A stretch of DNA of 64,000 bases from Euborellia annulipes (GCA_023213315.1 JAKCPI010015507.1:21963-85962), one strand, 5' to 3'; shown: positions 1 to 11,464, numbered from the stretch's first letter. Program-made: numbers and translations. Notes: generated by a model not told the origin, from the sequence alone.

Positions 1-639
1 TTTTAGCTAACGAGCTAATCCTTATTTCTGGTTCCACCCGATCAATAATAGTTCATATAAAACCCTCTTTATTTTTATTTAAATCCAATTGAGTATTTTG
101 TTGTCGATGAGGGCAAATCAAGAATACTTCTGTGTCGGCATATTTTTCTGCCTACACCCCATTATGCTCTTCTATTATTAAGATAAATTAGCTCTTACGT
201 TTGTCGATAAGCTTCACTCTTTTTGCTCCAGTCTTTTTGAAGTAGGTCCTGTGGCTAGTTGAGTTAGAATTTTCCAAGAATTTAGAAAGCTTTAATTAAT
301 TTCAATTAGCGCATATATAATTCAGCTGAATTAGAAATGCTGCATGTGGGCGTTCAAGAGTAATGTCCAAAGCCTGTTTGGAATGCATTATATGTGAGAG
401 CTGCTCTCTCCCTCTCTAAGGGCGGAAAAGGTAAAGAAATAAAGCAGGAAAATGCCGCCGGCGTTCTCTCGTTGTTTAAAAACAATATCATGAAATTCAT
501 TATAGATTAAGCTTAAACTTAAATAGGGTAAGAGAAAGTATAAAATCTAAAAGGAGATTAAAAGAATAAAATAAGCGTTTAACTTATTTGAAAATTGATA
601 AGAATTTTTTTAATTTATTTATTTTTTGTTGGTTTAAAT
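1..639. other. AT-rich intergenic DNA, no gene seen
   Basis: No coding signature, RNA gene or repeat boundary could be recognised. A short GC-richer stretch lies near 410-470, next to a CT-rich run, but has no ORF of note. Confidence 0.5.
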
Positions 640-702
640 ACCTCTTGCCCATGACCCGTGGCTCATGGCCTTAGATGCCGAAAAAGACCTTAAAAAAAAT
701 AA
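640..702 (+). repeat. SINE 3' tail fragment
   Basis: The segment carries the words ATGGCC, GATGCCGAAAAAGA and CTTAAAA followed by an A-rich end. The same tail ends the SINEs at 33521-33708 and 52430-52645 and a fragment at 16345. No tRNA-like head is visible upstream, so this is a 5'-truncated or decayed copy. Confidence 0.5.
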
Positions 703-801
703 CTCTATCTCAGCCGAGAGGTTAGAAATAGTGATAATGTAGATTATGCCAATGGTTTGCATTTCACACGAAATTTATTATCAAGTTACCAATATTTATG
801 T

Positions 802-1536
802 AAAAAATCTGGTGTGACTGGTCGCACATCACACAACTTTCTCTTACCTTCAGTAACATATAAAGTTGTGTTCTGTGCTTGCAACACCAGATTTTTGTGT
901 CGACATATATTTAGCTTCCGCCGATATATTAGAATTAAAGATGTAAAATTTATAAATACTGGCCTGCAAAATTACGTTTCAAAATTCCAACGGGAAGTTG
1001 GTCAAACTGAGCGTGACAGACGGACACTCCGCTATAATATATATAAACATGGGAAAATATTTACATTTTGTTACCATGGCAACTCCTTCACCTGTCTTTC
1101 CTATGAACTACAAGAGTAAAGTGGTCTTCAAACAATTTTGAGATCAAAATGAGAATATAAATTTGAAAGAGCATCTAAAAAATAATTGATTTTTGAATTT
1201 TAATCAAAGTAGTTAGAGCGAATTTTGAGAATCGGAAAAAAACTGAAAAAGTGCACAAGTAAGGTACTAGTACTCTTGGGCCGATTTTGATTAAAAGCTT
1301 AGTGTCACGTCCCATGGGGGGTGCCTAACTTAAATATAAAATTTTAACCTCCTAACTCTTCTTGAGATATTTACTTCACAGACATCCAGACAGACACAGA
1401 CACACAGAGAGAGAAACCATGTTGCGAAAACCACTTTTTTTGGATTCAGGGGACCTCAAAACGTATATATCCATCAAAATCTCGACATCGAATTTTTGAC
1501 ATGAACTCCAATACTTTTTCACTATATAGAAAGTAA
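802..1536 (+). repeat. HT element copy 1, diverged, with an internal insertion
   Basis: It starts with the family's 5' hairpin (AAAAAATCTGGTGTGACTGG, then the returning arm near 880-895) and runs through the conserved TTACCATGGCAAC block (1071), the AGTACTAGTACTC block (1265) and GACCTCAAAACG (1453). About 90 nt at 955-1045 are absent from the other copies and are probably a later insertion. The 3' palindrome has decayed. Its region before the microsatellite reads 'gagatatttacttcacagac', placing it in the subfamily with copies 2, 5 and 6. The 120-aa ORF across it is only repeat sequence. Confidence 0.85.
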
Positions 1537-2396
1537 AAAGCAAATAGGAGCTGAATGTGAAGAAATGAGTTGGAGATAAATCTTAAGTCACCTGCAGGGT
1601 CATTGTTGGGAGCGGTCTTGATGACTTTGGGAGATTTTTCGGGATTTACCCTAGCCTGACTCAAACATCGGGACTTAGAGCTTAGTGCCAGGATGCCGGC
1701 GGGGATTAGGCCTATGCTCTCTCTCCTTCTCTTGTAGAATAACCGTCGAGAATTCCTCTGGGGAGATATTTAAGCCTGAAGCGTGCTATTTTTCATTAAA
1801 AATAAAAAAAATGTGGATAATTTTGAGAATACAAAATTGTTTTTAGAGGTTGTAACTAATAGGTCAGTGCATTTCGCTTGGAACCCAGTGACGGGGCTAG
1901 AATATACATTTTTTATTTTTAATATAGAGAATTGTAATAAGAATAATTCTCTCCAGCTCCTTTTGCTTAATATTTCTTTCTTGATATAGAAAATTTTTTT
2001 TTTAATAAATAGTCCACTATTAATCTTGATAGGCGTAATTTTTGTAAAACATATGCAAACCACAAATAAGAGAAAATAACCACCAGATTTTTCTTGTCGA
2101 TATATTTTATTTCCTTAAGATAATAATAATAACTATAGTATAACAACCCACACTCATGTGCTAAATGTTTAATCAAATTTTTTTTTTTAATTTCCCTTTC
2201 GCATACTGAGACTATTTAGGTTTACAGTACATACCCAAACATATAACATTTATATATATATTTATTTATGATTATTACGATGGTTCCACAAGATGGTATT
2301 CGAGGCTACCCACCCGAGTTTCAGATTAAGTGTTACGATTTCGGTGAAGGTTGCTCTACTCTATTCCCCTCAGCCTAAAATTTGAAATTTTCAGAA
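1537..2396. other. Unassigned AT-rich DNA
   Basis: Short overlapping ORFs on both strands (1446-2176) have no recognisable domain and poor composition. Two GC-richer patches occur (1590-1760 and 2275-2380) but show no terminal repeats or coding signal. Confidence 0.4.
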
Positions 2397-2508
2397 CACT
2401 GTGAGGGTCAATATTAAAACATCCTTTTGTGTTTCAAACGTAGAAGAGAATTTCAAAAAAGATTTTCAACTTATTAGGGGATGCTTTAATATTGATCCTT
2501 CCTGAATA
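2397..2508. mobile_element. Small TIR element related to the TA-type MITE
   Basis: The ends are inverted: CTGTGAGGGTCAATATTAAA at 2399 pairs with the reverse complement of TTTAATATTGATCCTTCC at about 2485-2502. The outer 18 nt resemble the terminal repeat of the TA-flanked MITE at 15882-16080 (CAGTGAGGGTCAATATTAAG). A TA duplication is not clearly preserved here. Confidence 0.55.
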
Positions 2509-2661
2509 TTATGAATCAAATAGATCCACCAGAAAATATAAATATTTAATATATCAAGGATAAAAATATTTTTTGAAATGAATTTGTCTTTGGTTGGATT
2601 AGTTTCTAACCTAGAGAGGAAAATCCTGGTTCTAGTCCAGGTGGCGTCCTATCTACAGTAC

Positions 2662-3046
2662 TAGGGTCCGACCGAAACAAGATTTTCAGCCGAAACCGAA
2701 ACCGAATATTCGGCCTCAACCTTAGTTTCGGCCGAAACCGTAACCGAAACCGAAACTTGTATTTCCTATAATTTTTTTTTTATTTTACCTTTTTTTTTTT
2801 GAATTTTTTTCCCCTTCCGTGAAAATCATTTGACCTTTTTTTTAGGGAGACAAAATTTTTTTCTCCCTCAAGTGCAAATCATTTGACCTTTTTTTTGCGT
2901 GCGAGTCTCATCCCATTTTTTCAGACTCTGGTTTCGGCCGGCCGAAAGTTTCGGCTACTTTTTGGCCGAAACCGAAACTACGGCCGAAACCAGGATTTTT
3001 GGCCGAAACTGGCCGAAACCGAAACCGAATATTCGGTCGGTTCCTA
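2662..3046 (+). mobile_element. hAT-type MITE, copy 1, perfect 8-bp TSD
   Basis: The element is bounded by direct repeats TACAGTAC at 2654-2661 and 3047-3054. Termini are TAGGGTCCGACCGAAAC on the left and, read inward from the right, TAGGAACCGACCGAATATTC, an imperfect terminal inverted repeat. The interior is built of repeated CCGAAAC/TTTCGGCC words around an AT-rich centre and has no transposase. An 8-bp TSD with a TAGGG-like end is characteristic of hAT elements. A second copy lies inverted at 57904-58278. Confidence 0.9.
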
Positions 3047-3054
3047 TACAGTAC

Positions 3055-4150
3055 ACAAACACATCTAGCAAATTATTTTTATCTTAGGAGATAAATTAAC
3101 TCGTGCCAAAGAGTCTACTTTTAAATATCTCGGAAGATATCACTAATTTTAAGAAAGAAATCAATATTTTAAAATTTATATTCTTAGTACTAGATATTTA
3201 GTATAAACTATAAAATATCCTTAGATTAATTTCATTCTATTATTTCTTTGTTATAACTTCCATTAAAATTTTGTATTCAAATGTAAAATTGGAGAGATAT
3301 GGAAATAAGAATGAAAGAATGATCTACGACTACGGAAATATTTGCAATTCAACCCAACCATTTTAATAAAAAAAAATTCTATTGTGAAAATTTATCTTCT
3401 TAAAATAACTATTGTATGATTCTCTCAATACGAAAGCGAATTAATATACTCTCAATACGATAATATCAATATATACATGAATTTTAATATTCGAATCTAT
3501 TAATTTAAATATTCATCAAACGAGAATCATCCTATTTAAAATTTATTTAAATCAATTGATATAAATAAATAAATATAACTTGATATCAGATTTAATTATT
3601 AAATGTCGTTTTGGTATAATTTTTGCAAGAGAGTCAGAGAATAAGCTGAAGGGGGGCTCTTCCCTCTCCACCATAGTTGCAGTCAGATATCGTTTTTGTA
3701 CCATGAGCTATTTAGGCAGTGCATGCGCACCAAACCACTTGTAATGGTAGAGGGGGGGGGGGACGTTGCCTGCATCCCCGAGATTGTATGAAAAATTTGA
3801 GAAGGTCATCGTACACTATTATAAATTTTATGGCTTAAAAGATCATTTTATATTGGAACGAAGTTCTTTTACGCGGCTTACGGTAGGGTGAATTGGTAGA
3901 AAAAGTCACGTAACAAAAAGTAGCAGTAACGAAAATGCGTTATAGCGCCCGAGCACCGACGGAGAAAGGCGAAGCTAGCCGAAGCCTTGGCGAGGCCGTG
4001 CCTACCTCCCCCCCCATCAATTCTCTTTCTCTCTATCTCTTTCTATATTATTAATATTTAAAGAAAAGAATTATTTGTTTTAAAAATAAATAATTAATAA
4101 TTTTCTTTTTGAATTAATAGTTCGGAGTTGACCGAGCTGTAGCTCGGCGT
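3055..4150. other. AT-rich DNA with a G-run and short hairpin
   Basis: No gene seen. A G-run lies at about 3752-3762. A GC-richer segment at 3940-4010 contains GCCGAAGCCTTGGCGAGGCC, and a perfect short stem CCGAGCTGTAGCTCGG lies near 4131-4146, followed by a T-run. Function is unknown. Confidence 0.4.
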
Positions 4151-4159
4151 TTTTTTTGT

Positions 4160-4480
4160 GTTTTTATTATAAAAAGTACATTAGTAAAGTACTAGTACTC
4201 GAAATTTCCCAAAGACGAGACCAAACCTAGTATGCTTTGCGTACCGGAAATAGTAAATATTTAAAATTTGAAAAGGATCATTAGTGAGAATTATGAGGAA
4301 ATTGGAAAAAACTGAAAAAGTACATCAGTAAAGTGCTAGTACCCCAATTTTCACGAAGTATGAGAACTAGTGTAATTTCATATTGGTACCGGAAATAGTA
4401 TTTATTAAAAACTTGAAAAAAATCGTTAGAGCCGTTTTTCAAAACTGATGTGCTTAGAAACAAACAAACGTACATTGCTC
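4160..4480 (+). repeat. Tandem duplicate of an HT-like internal block
   Basis: Two related units of about 130-140 bp follow each other. Each contains AGTAAAGTRCTAGTA, then ACCGGAAATAGTA (4243 and 4387), then AAACTTGAAAA-like sequence and a GTTAG/ATTAG block. The CTGAAAAAGTACATCAGTAAA word (near 4310-4330) is shared with the middle of the HT element, so this is a divergent relative or parent rather than a standard copy. Confidence 0.55.
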
Positions 4481-4493
4481 GTTTACTAGTATG

Positions 4494-4581
4494 AGATTCA
4501 TTAATTTATATTAGGAGTTGAAAAAAAGGAGTGAGGAACTTCATTCCTGGCGGGAGCCCCACGACCCCACACGTTTGCTTT
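4494..4581 (+). repeat. Dispersed repeat, inverted mate at 52150-52228
   Basis: The block containing AGGAGTTGAAAAAAAGG, GTGAGGAACTTCATTCCTGG and GACCCCACACGTTT matches the reverse complement of 52150-52228 with few differences. Family unknown. Confidence 0.7.
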
Positions 4582-5614
4582 TTATATTGAATTATTTTGA
4601 ATAATAATAATTGAGAAGTCCAAATTTGAAAAAAAAAATTATATAAAAGCCTATATAAAATAAATTGATTTATCTAAATAAAAAAAAAGTTTTTGTAGAG
4701 AATGGACGATAAAGTTCACGCGTTTGTAAAATTGCTCCTTGTTTTTTTTTTTTTTTGCATGAAGAGAATGAACAAAAAAACAACGAACGTTCCCTTTCAA
4801 AATAATAATTTTCGCAAGTTGGAATTTCAACTGTAATTAAACACTCTGACTTGTGATGAATAAAGATTGGTTTTATTGTTTGATTTAGATGAGTTTTAAA
4901 TTATAACTCCGCAATACAAGTTGTTGACGTCAACACATAACTTTCTCTAACCCCTCCTACTCCCTGTTTTATGGACTCGAAAATATAGATTTTAATCATT
5001 TATCATTAATCTAAATTTATTTATTTATTTTTTTTTTTTAATGAAATTGAAATGAATTCTATTTATGAATGCGAATTAATTTAGAATAAATATTAATTGA
5101 AAATTTTTTAATCCATCCATATATTTTCACCTTTTATGATTAATTTGGATAATTTTATATGAATGAATTGAAAATTTTTCATAAAGATCAAGAAGCATTT
5201 TAAAATATAGACATAGCGAAATTATTAATTTTTTTTTTTTAACAAATAAGTATTAACAAAAAAATCCTTTGGTATTGTTTTGTAGGCTATAGTAGTATCA
5301 ATATAATAGAGGCATAATGTAATTGAAAATATTTAAAATTTTTACTCTATGGCCCTATAATACTTTATTAATGTGAAACTCATGTACTCATGTAATTTGA
5401 GCCACGCTATTGGATATTCAATAAAAAAAAAATTTTGTATTATCCCAAATATAATGAAAACCCCTTCTATATATTGTTTTAAAATTTTTATTAATATCAC
5501 CCTTTACCTAATTAAATCCCTTTAAAAAAAAGACTTCTTTTGGAACTCAATCCTGAACCCCCGATAACGATGATATGTCTTTTATAGTAGTAACATGAAG
5601 TGAAAATAATTAGA
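4582..5614. other. AT-rich DNA, nothing recognised
   Basis: Long A and T runs and no coding signal. TGTTGACGTCAACA near 4921 is a perfect short palindrome without other context. Confidence 0.45.
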
Positions 5615-5850
5615 ATAGCAGAAGGGGGAGCGAAATGGCTGGCAGCTTAACGCTCTAATCGGCCAGTGGACCGAGTGGCCTGTCAACGAAAAAGGGCCTG
5701 AGTCGGCCCTAAAGCGGCTTATCACGGTCCAGAGCATTCCCGTGAATTTCATCCCGAAAATGCATCCATCAGCCGAGGCCAACAACCCCCAGAGGGTTCA
5801 TTTATTGATATTCGTCTCAAGGAACGGCGCACGCCGCCCTTTTAGCCACC
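5615..5850. other. GC-richer island, unrecognised
   Basis: This patch stands out from the AT-rich surroundings. A 67-codon minus-strand ORF (5582-5785) covers most of it but resembles no family I recognise. A perfect CGGCGCACGCCG palindrome lies near 5825-5836. It could be part of an exon, a degraded transposon or a host remnant. Confidence 0.35.
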
Positions 5851-6042
5851 GATATTATATAAACAATCTAGTTTATATATAAAAAAAAATCTGGTGTGAC
5901 TGTCGCACAGCACACAACTTTCTCTTACCTTCAGTAAGGTAATAGATAATTGTGTACTGTGTGTCAGAGTAAGTGTACTTGAAAAAATTTTCACCAAAAA
6001 TTTCACTGATATTCTTTTTAAAGAGCATCTAAAAAATATTTT

Positions 6043-6844
6043 CTTAAAATGGAAGATTTATTGCATCTATTACTTTCTCTTACCTATGTATATATGTAAT
6101 ATATATATAGAGAGAAAGTATTGGATTCATGTCAAAAATTCGATGTCGAGATTTTGATGGATCTTCACGTTTTGAGGTCCCCTGAATCCAAAAAAGTGGT
6201 TTTTGCGACATGGTCTGTCTGTGTGTGTGTGTGTCTGTGTGTGTGTGTTTAATTTTAAGCATGAAGGAATTGAGCTACGAGGTTGAAATTTTATATTTAA
6301 GTTAAACACCCCCCGGGACCGGAAAAATAAGCTTTTAATCAAAATCGGCCAAAGAGTACTAGTACTTTACTGATGTACTTTTTCAGTTTTTTTCGATTTT
6401 CTCAAAATTCGCTCTAACGATTTTGATTAAAATTCAAAAATCAATTATTTTTTAGATGCTCTTTCAAATGTATATTCTCGTTTTGCCCTCAAAATTGTTT
6501 GAAGCACACTTTACTCTTGTGCTTCATAGAGAAGATAGGAGAAATAGGTTGCCATGGTAACAAAATATAAATATTTTCCCATACTTATAAATTTTACATC
6601 TGAATTCAAATATTCCCTACTGCCGGGAACTAAATACATGTCGACACAAAAAATCTGGTGTGACAAGCACAGTTCACAACTTTCGATTACCGAAGGTAAG
6701 AGAAAGTTGTGTGCTGTGCGCCAGTCACACCAGATTTTTTTTAACCAAGGCATAGGAAAAAAGAGATCTCTTTTTATTGTTACAACTTGACCTACTATAA
6801 TAACTTGGTTAAAAAAATAGATGCAATAAATCTACCATTTTAAG
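6043..6844. mobile_element. Inverted-repeat MITE carrying HT copy 3
   Basis: Arms 6043-6070 (CTTAAAATGGAAGATTTATT...) and 6817-6844 are near-perfect reverse complements of about 28 nt. The interior after removing HT copy 3 still has a second inverted pair, TTAACCAAGG (6742) and AACTTGGTTAA (near 6802). It therefore looks like a MITE that inserted into HT copy 2 and was later hit by HT copy 3. Confidence 0.65.
6071..6742 (-). repeat. HT element copy 3, complete, minus strand
   Basis: On the plus strand it starts with the 3' palindrome TACTTTCTCTTACC, then the tg microsatellite (6219-6248), the AGTACTAGTAC block (6356), GTTGCCATGGTAAC (6549) and the 5' hairpin at about 6650-6742. Close to copies 9 and 10, so probably young. 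ORFs at 6127-6342 and 6511-6790 are repeat translations. Confidence 0.9.
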
Positions 6845-7172
6845 GAATTAATCTTAATTGCACCAGTTCACTGGAAAAATCTAAAAAATAGTTGATTTAT
6901 GAATTTTAATCAAAATTGTTGGAGCGAATTTTGAGAAAATCGCAAAAAACTGAAAAAGTATATCAGTAAAGTACTAGTACTTTTTGTTCAAAAGCTTATT
7001 TTCACCCCTTGAGGGGAGGGGGTGCCCAACTCAAATATACAATTTCAACCTCTCAGCTCCTTTCGTTCCTGAGATATTTTGTTCATAGACACACAGACAG
7101 ACCAATTTGCGCAATAATCGCAATACTTTCTTTCTATATATTCCATATAGGCCTATAGGGTAAGAGAAAGTA

Positions 7173-8429
7173 AAAATAATTAAATATTAGAGTGAGGTTA
7201 ATTTTAAAATTATAGGCTAAATTTAAATAAAGAAAAATATTTTTTTTGCTGAAATTCTAACATTTTCTCTATACATATACGCATGAGCTAAAATCATATG
7301 AAATATTTGCATGCCATTAATTCTCTTAAATGATAAGCGAGCTCATGTCCCGAACCTTGGGTCGTAAATTTTCCATACAAATATATTATTTATTTATTCA
7401 TCTGTTTTTTTTTTTTTTTTTTTATCCTTTTCATTTTATTTATAGAGGCCGGCCTGTATATACCTATATTTATAAAAGGAATTATATTTTCATCTGCTTT
7501 TAAAATGTTAAGGATGAATAAAAAGTATTTAAAATAAATCTAAGAACGAACGAACGAGATATACTGTAGAAACGATTATAGTGTGACCTTGTGTTGGGGT
7601 AACCGGATTGAATTATCTAAAACAATTTTAAAATTATTTTTGTGATTTTGAATTTAATAAGGCGTTGAGTACTAGATGAAAACGTCACAAGAATTCATCT
7701 TAATTAATAAACAGTATATACTAGGGATTATATTAATACAACAGATTATATTTCCTCTTTATAAAGACAAGGCTTCAAGCCGTTCTGAGAATAAGGATAT
7801 TCATTTATCATCAAATAGACGAAATAGAAAGAGATTAATTAGACACAATTAATCAATTAGTTTTTAAAAAACTTTAGTCTCTAAATAAATTCTGATTGAA
7901 CGTGAGAACGAGTCAGCAATTGCTTGTCCTTCATATTTTTTTTTTTTTAAGTTTTGTAGTTAAAGTTGGACTCATGAAGAGAACGATTAGTTCCCAAAAC
8001 TTGGCAAGAATTTTTAGAAAAATTCTAAGTTAATAAAAATTCTCAGGTAACTCGCGTAAAACACGTAACTTTAATAAAAAAAAAGGCTTCTTGTTAGTTG
8101 AATCCGAACCAAAGAAGATTTAGTAATAAAAAGGTCTCAAAAAAAAAAAAAAAAAAAAAAAACTATTAATTTTTATAATTAGGCTACCATATGTCGAAAA
8201 GATTGAAAAACACGAACCAAAAAAATTTTAAACATATAATTCCGGAAATACTGATTTATACATTTATTTTAAACATTTATCTTTATAGGACCGTATTCCA
8301 GGAATTATAAATCTTATTTGGCTATTTACAGTAATTCAAATGGTCAACTATTGCAATATTTTATATACAATATTAATATTTTTTTATTATTTATTTTCAT
8401 ACTTATAGTAGAGACCGGACAAAAAACAT
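7173..8429. other. AT-rich DNA, no gene seen
   Basis: Only short ORFs, several homopolymer A/T runs (for example 7407-7424 and 8139-8161), and no recognisable repeat boundary. Confidence 0.45.
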
Positions 8430-8442
8430 AAAAAAAGGGAAA

Positions 8443-8475
<33 letters not shown>

Positions 8476-8764
8476 TGTTTTAAAAATAATTAAAAAAAAA
8501 AATATAAATTTTTTTTCCTCCTATTGTGTTTATATTTTTTTTTTTTAAAATAAATTTTCTCCCCCCCCCCCTCTTTTTTTTTTTTTTTTTTTTTTTTTCC
8601 CTTTTTTCAAATTTTTTTGATGGTTTTTTTTGTTTTTTTTTTTTTTTTTTGTTGGTTTTTTTGGGGGGGTGTCGGCGCCCCCCTCCTTTTTTTTTGTGTG
8701 GGTGGGGTGTGAGGGTGTGGAAGAGAATAAAAAAAAAAAAATAAAAAAAAAAAATAAATATTAA

Positions 8765-8839
<75 letters not shown>

Positions 8840-8860
8840 CTTTTTTTTTTTTTTTATATT
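8430..8860. repeat. Extreme homopolymer tract
   Basis: Long A runs (up to about 65 nt, 8772-8836), T runs, C and G runs alternate with almost no other sequence. The ORF at 8526-8744 translates as poly-F and is not a gene. This looks like collapsed low-complexity sequence or a sequencing/assembly artefact. Confidence 0.8.
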
Positions 8861-10031
8861 GTAGATTTATAATTTTGGGATGTTTTTGAATTAGGGAATG
8901 GGCTTATTAGAGTCAATAGCCAATATGCTACGGGAGTATTTCCTTAGTTTTCTAATTATTAAGCGAAATCGTGTTATAAAATTGCGATGTTTTAAAGGTG
9001 TTAGTCGATTTAGACTTCCGAATTCTAACAATCCTCATCAAAATCAATTCAAACCAATCGCTAAAGATGCTTCAATGTTTAAAAGAAATGGTAACGCTAT
9101 TCGGTCATCTCTCCTAAACTCGGAAAATATCGCCACTTAATTCTATAATAATAGTTAGAGGATTATTCTATTCATTTTCATTTTTGTATTGTTATTCTAT
9201 CTCAATTTTTAAAAATCTAAAAACCTATTATCCAACAACATTAATTACTATTTATTGTGTCCATTCATTTATTGAATGGCATAGGGCTCGTGGGTCAATC
9301 CAAGTCGAGCTGAAACCACTGACCAAACCACAATGGGTGCAAGCGATGCGGTGTGCCAAAACCGGAAACCGAATTCAAACCAGAGAGCCTTATATGCATG
9401 AGAGGGGAAGGAAAAACATTTGTTAATCCTTTGGGAGAGATTGAGAGGGGGGGGGGGGCGAGAGAGATTTTAAGAACATCTTTAATGAAGACAGATTTAA
9501 TTAATGGATTTTATTTTATAGATCTCTTGTATAAATTATAGAAAATATCTCATTAAAGAGTGCTCTTAAAGATGTTTATGGACGAAAATAAGCGATGAAT
9601 CTAATACATTTTTTAACTGGAAAGAAATTCATTAAATTTTATATTTATTCAAAAAATTAATAAATTTAAAATTGAATATTTTTAGAAAATCTTAATAGTA
9701 AATTATCATAACGAAAGGATCTTATGATATTAAATTCTGTCTCTTTATTTCTTACGTGAGGGATTTATTCAAAAAAAAAGTCTTTCTTCTGTCTCTCCTT
9801 GCAAAGTAAACATTATATACACAAAGGAGCATCCAATAAATTCAAATAAACACGCTCAGATTGAGAACGAGAGAGAAAAAAGAAAATGGGAGGAGAGAGA
9901 GAGAGATCAATAAGGAATATTAGGAAAATAAGAATCATATTTCAAACTTAAACGAGAAAACGAGTATTTGTTAAAAAAATTTTATAAAAGAGATCTTAAA
10001 AAAAATAGGCTAAAATTTATTTCAAAGAAAT
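8861..10031. other. Unassigned DNA with small ORFs and a GA-rich stretch
   Basis: An 80-codon ATG ORF at 8898-9140 has better composition than its surroundings but no motif I recognise. The segment 9280-9420 is GC-richer. A G-run lies near 9450 and GA repeats near 9863-9906. No function is assigned. Confidence 0.35.
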
Positions 10032-10307
10032 TTGATTATTAAAGATAAAGGGAAAGGTAAAGCCGCGCCCACGATATGTCCTCTAGCGCACGAGAGAGCC
10101 ATCAGATTGAAACATCCAAATCAGTCAGCAATTGCTGAACATGCCTTAACAACTGGCCAAAAAATTAATTTAGATAATGTAAAAACGCTTCACGTTGAAA
10201 ATGAGTGGTGGAAAAGAAAAGTCAAAGAATCTATAGAAATTAATAAACATCCAAATAATATCAATATGGATATAGGCTTAATAGAAATGTGGAGACATTG
10301 TAGTTGA
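10032..10307 (+). pseudogene. Penelope-like element relic, GIY-YIG C-terminal region
   Basis: The 91-codon frame contains HERAIRLKHPNQSAIAEHA, then TTGQKI, NVKTLHVENEWWKRKVKESI and EINKHPNNINMDIG. The order SAIAEH, a TGH-like position (here TGQ), a core resembling V..RE..WWKR, the KEAI.I.KHP-like helix and N.D.G.. matches the carboxy end of Penelope-like retroelement polyproteins, where a GIY-YIG endonuclease follows the reverse transcriptase. The catalytic GIY/YIG strands and the whole RT are missing upstream, and the frame opens without an ATG, so this is a truncated, inactive copy. A palindrome with a CTGAAGATG-type motif lies about 260 nt downstream. The family call is from motif recognition, not a search. 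Confidence 0.8.
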
Positions 10308-10565
10308 ATGAAAAATGTTGTATGCTCAATTAGATGTAAGGGTTTAAGTAACTGAGATGCAGAATAAGCTGTATATTTGTATGTAGTTAAAATGCTTCGT
10401 GGGTGTGTGTGTATGAGATGTGTGGAGAAAACATATAGTATTTGTATGGTGTGTTTAAATAGGCAAGCCACTGACTATACCATACACTTGTCTCAGACAA
10501 ACTATTAGTTCCTATGGGTGTCAGACTCACCTTTGACGCCGGACAATATTAAATCAGACATAAGT

Positions 10566-10740
10566 AAAAATTATTTAGAATATGTGAGGTTTCACTAATT
10601 GTAAGTTGTAAATGAAAGAAATATTGAATTTCTAACTCGATAATATTTCGGGCCTTTAACCCATCTTCAGGAGTACATGTGACTCAATACTTCTTTCATT
10701 TACAGACTTATTGTAACCTCACATATTCTAAATAATTTTT
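10566..10740. repeat. Inverted repeat with CTGAAGAT-hairpin-GAAA motif
   Basis: Arms AATTATTTAGAATATGTGAGG (about 10571) and ACCTCACATATTCTAAATAA (about 10712) are reverse complements, and the GAAAG/CTTTC words inside extend the fold. On the minus strand, 10642-10671 reads CCTGAAGATGGGTTAAAGG followed by CCCGAAAT. It may be the terminal repeat of the Penelope-like relic just upstream. Confidence 0.6.
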
Positions 10741-11205
10741 AATTATAAACATGTTGTTACTGAAAAACGTACACGACTTTCCCTGGAAACTGAGAATCAG
10801 ACATTTCGTCCCGGACAGAACTATGGAATCTCTTGGGCTCAGGAATGATAATAGGTGAAGATTAACGTTACTTGTATTAGGCTATGTCACCACATATTAA
10901 GAGGTCAAGTTTCTACGGCACTAATGACAATCAGATTCACTTGTGTCGGCTCAGCTGCTTAGTGCTGATTCGGCTGAGTATAGCAGTTGAAACATTGTAC
11001 TAGTATTTATATGCTGTTTACATGAAAAGATACTTAATACTTCATTGTGGTCTATAATTGAGATTTTATGCTTCCTGTACATAACTCATCCTTCTGACCA
11101 GTTGGTATTTTTAGAATGTTTTTATCATTTTGGAAGATATTAATTTTTAAAATTTTGGTTATGAAAAACCTAGTTTTCAGAAAAATGAGTTTAAAGTTTG
11201 TGTGG
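10741..11205. other. Unassigned DNA
   Basis: No gene. A GGCTCAGCTGC / CGGCTGAG imperfect stem lies near 10948-10978. Nothing else recognised. Confidence 0.4.
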
Positions 11206-11464
11206 GCCCTCGGGCGTGGTGTAGTTGGTATCGCGCCTGCCTTGTATATCAAGAGTCGAGGTTTCGGGTCCCAGGCAGTCCGATGATTTTTATTTAAGCC
11301 ATTTGAATGCCAAATGGCTTAAATAAAAATGCCTGGACCCCGAATAGATATATTTACAAATAACGGGTATCGTAAAAAGTCTTAAATGGCCTAAGTTGCC
11401 GAAAAGACTGTGTATGTGTGTGTGAATACGAGTGTGAATGGGAAAAAAGTGTGAATGTTCAACA
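11206..11464 (+). mobile_element. tRNA-derived SINE, full length
   Basis: The head GCCCTCGGGCGTGGTGTAG contains a polymerase III A box (TGGTGTAGTTGG), and a B-box-like GGTTTCGGGTCCC lies about 45 nt later. The body has a short stem made of AAGCCATTTGAATGCC and AAATGGCTTAAATAAAA, then a TCTTAAATGGCCTAAGTTGCC tail and a variable GTGTGAATG microsatellite end. Related copies are at 33521, 44935, 46953 and on the minus strand at 15330, 36871, 40846, 50600 and 50806. Confidence 0.9.

Larger units (their letters stand above)
5881..7172 (+). repeat. HT element copy 2, split by nested insertions
   Basis: The left part (about 5881-6037) holds the 5' hairpin and AAAGAGCATCTAAAAAAT. The right part resumes near 6870 at AATCTAAAAAATAGTTGATT and continues through AGTAAAGTACTAGTAC (6964), the cagacacac tract and a terminal GGTAAGAGAAAGTA at 7159-7172. 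Between them lie an inverted-repeat MITE and a complete opposite-strand HT copy. The right part reads 'gagatattttgttcatagac', marking the older subfamily. Confidence 0.8.

Noticed and set aside
757..1119. 120-codon ORF, the longest in the window
   Set aside because: Lies across HT copy 1 and its insertion, lacks an ATG start, and its peptides recur in other HT copies as frame by-products.
8526..8744. Poly-phenylalanine membrane peptide
   Set aside because: Translation of T homopolymers in a likely artefactual block.
9184..9426. 80-codon ORF near a GC-richer patch
   Set aside because: Starts with TTG, no motif, no neighbour support.
11206..11290. Functional tRNA gene
   Set aside because: A and B boxes are present but no intact cloverleaf or anticodon stem; repeated body and tail show it is a SINE.
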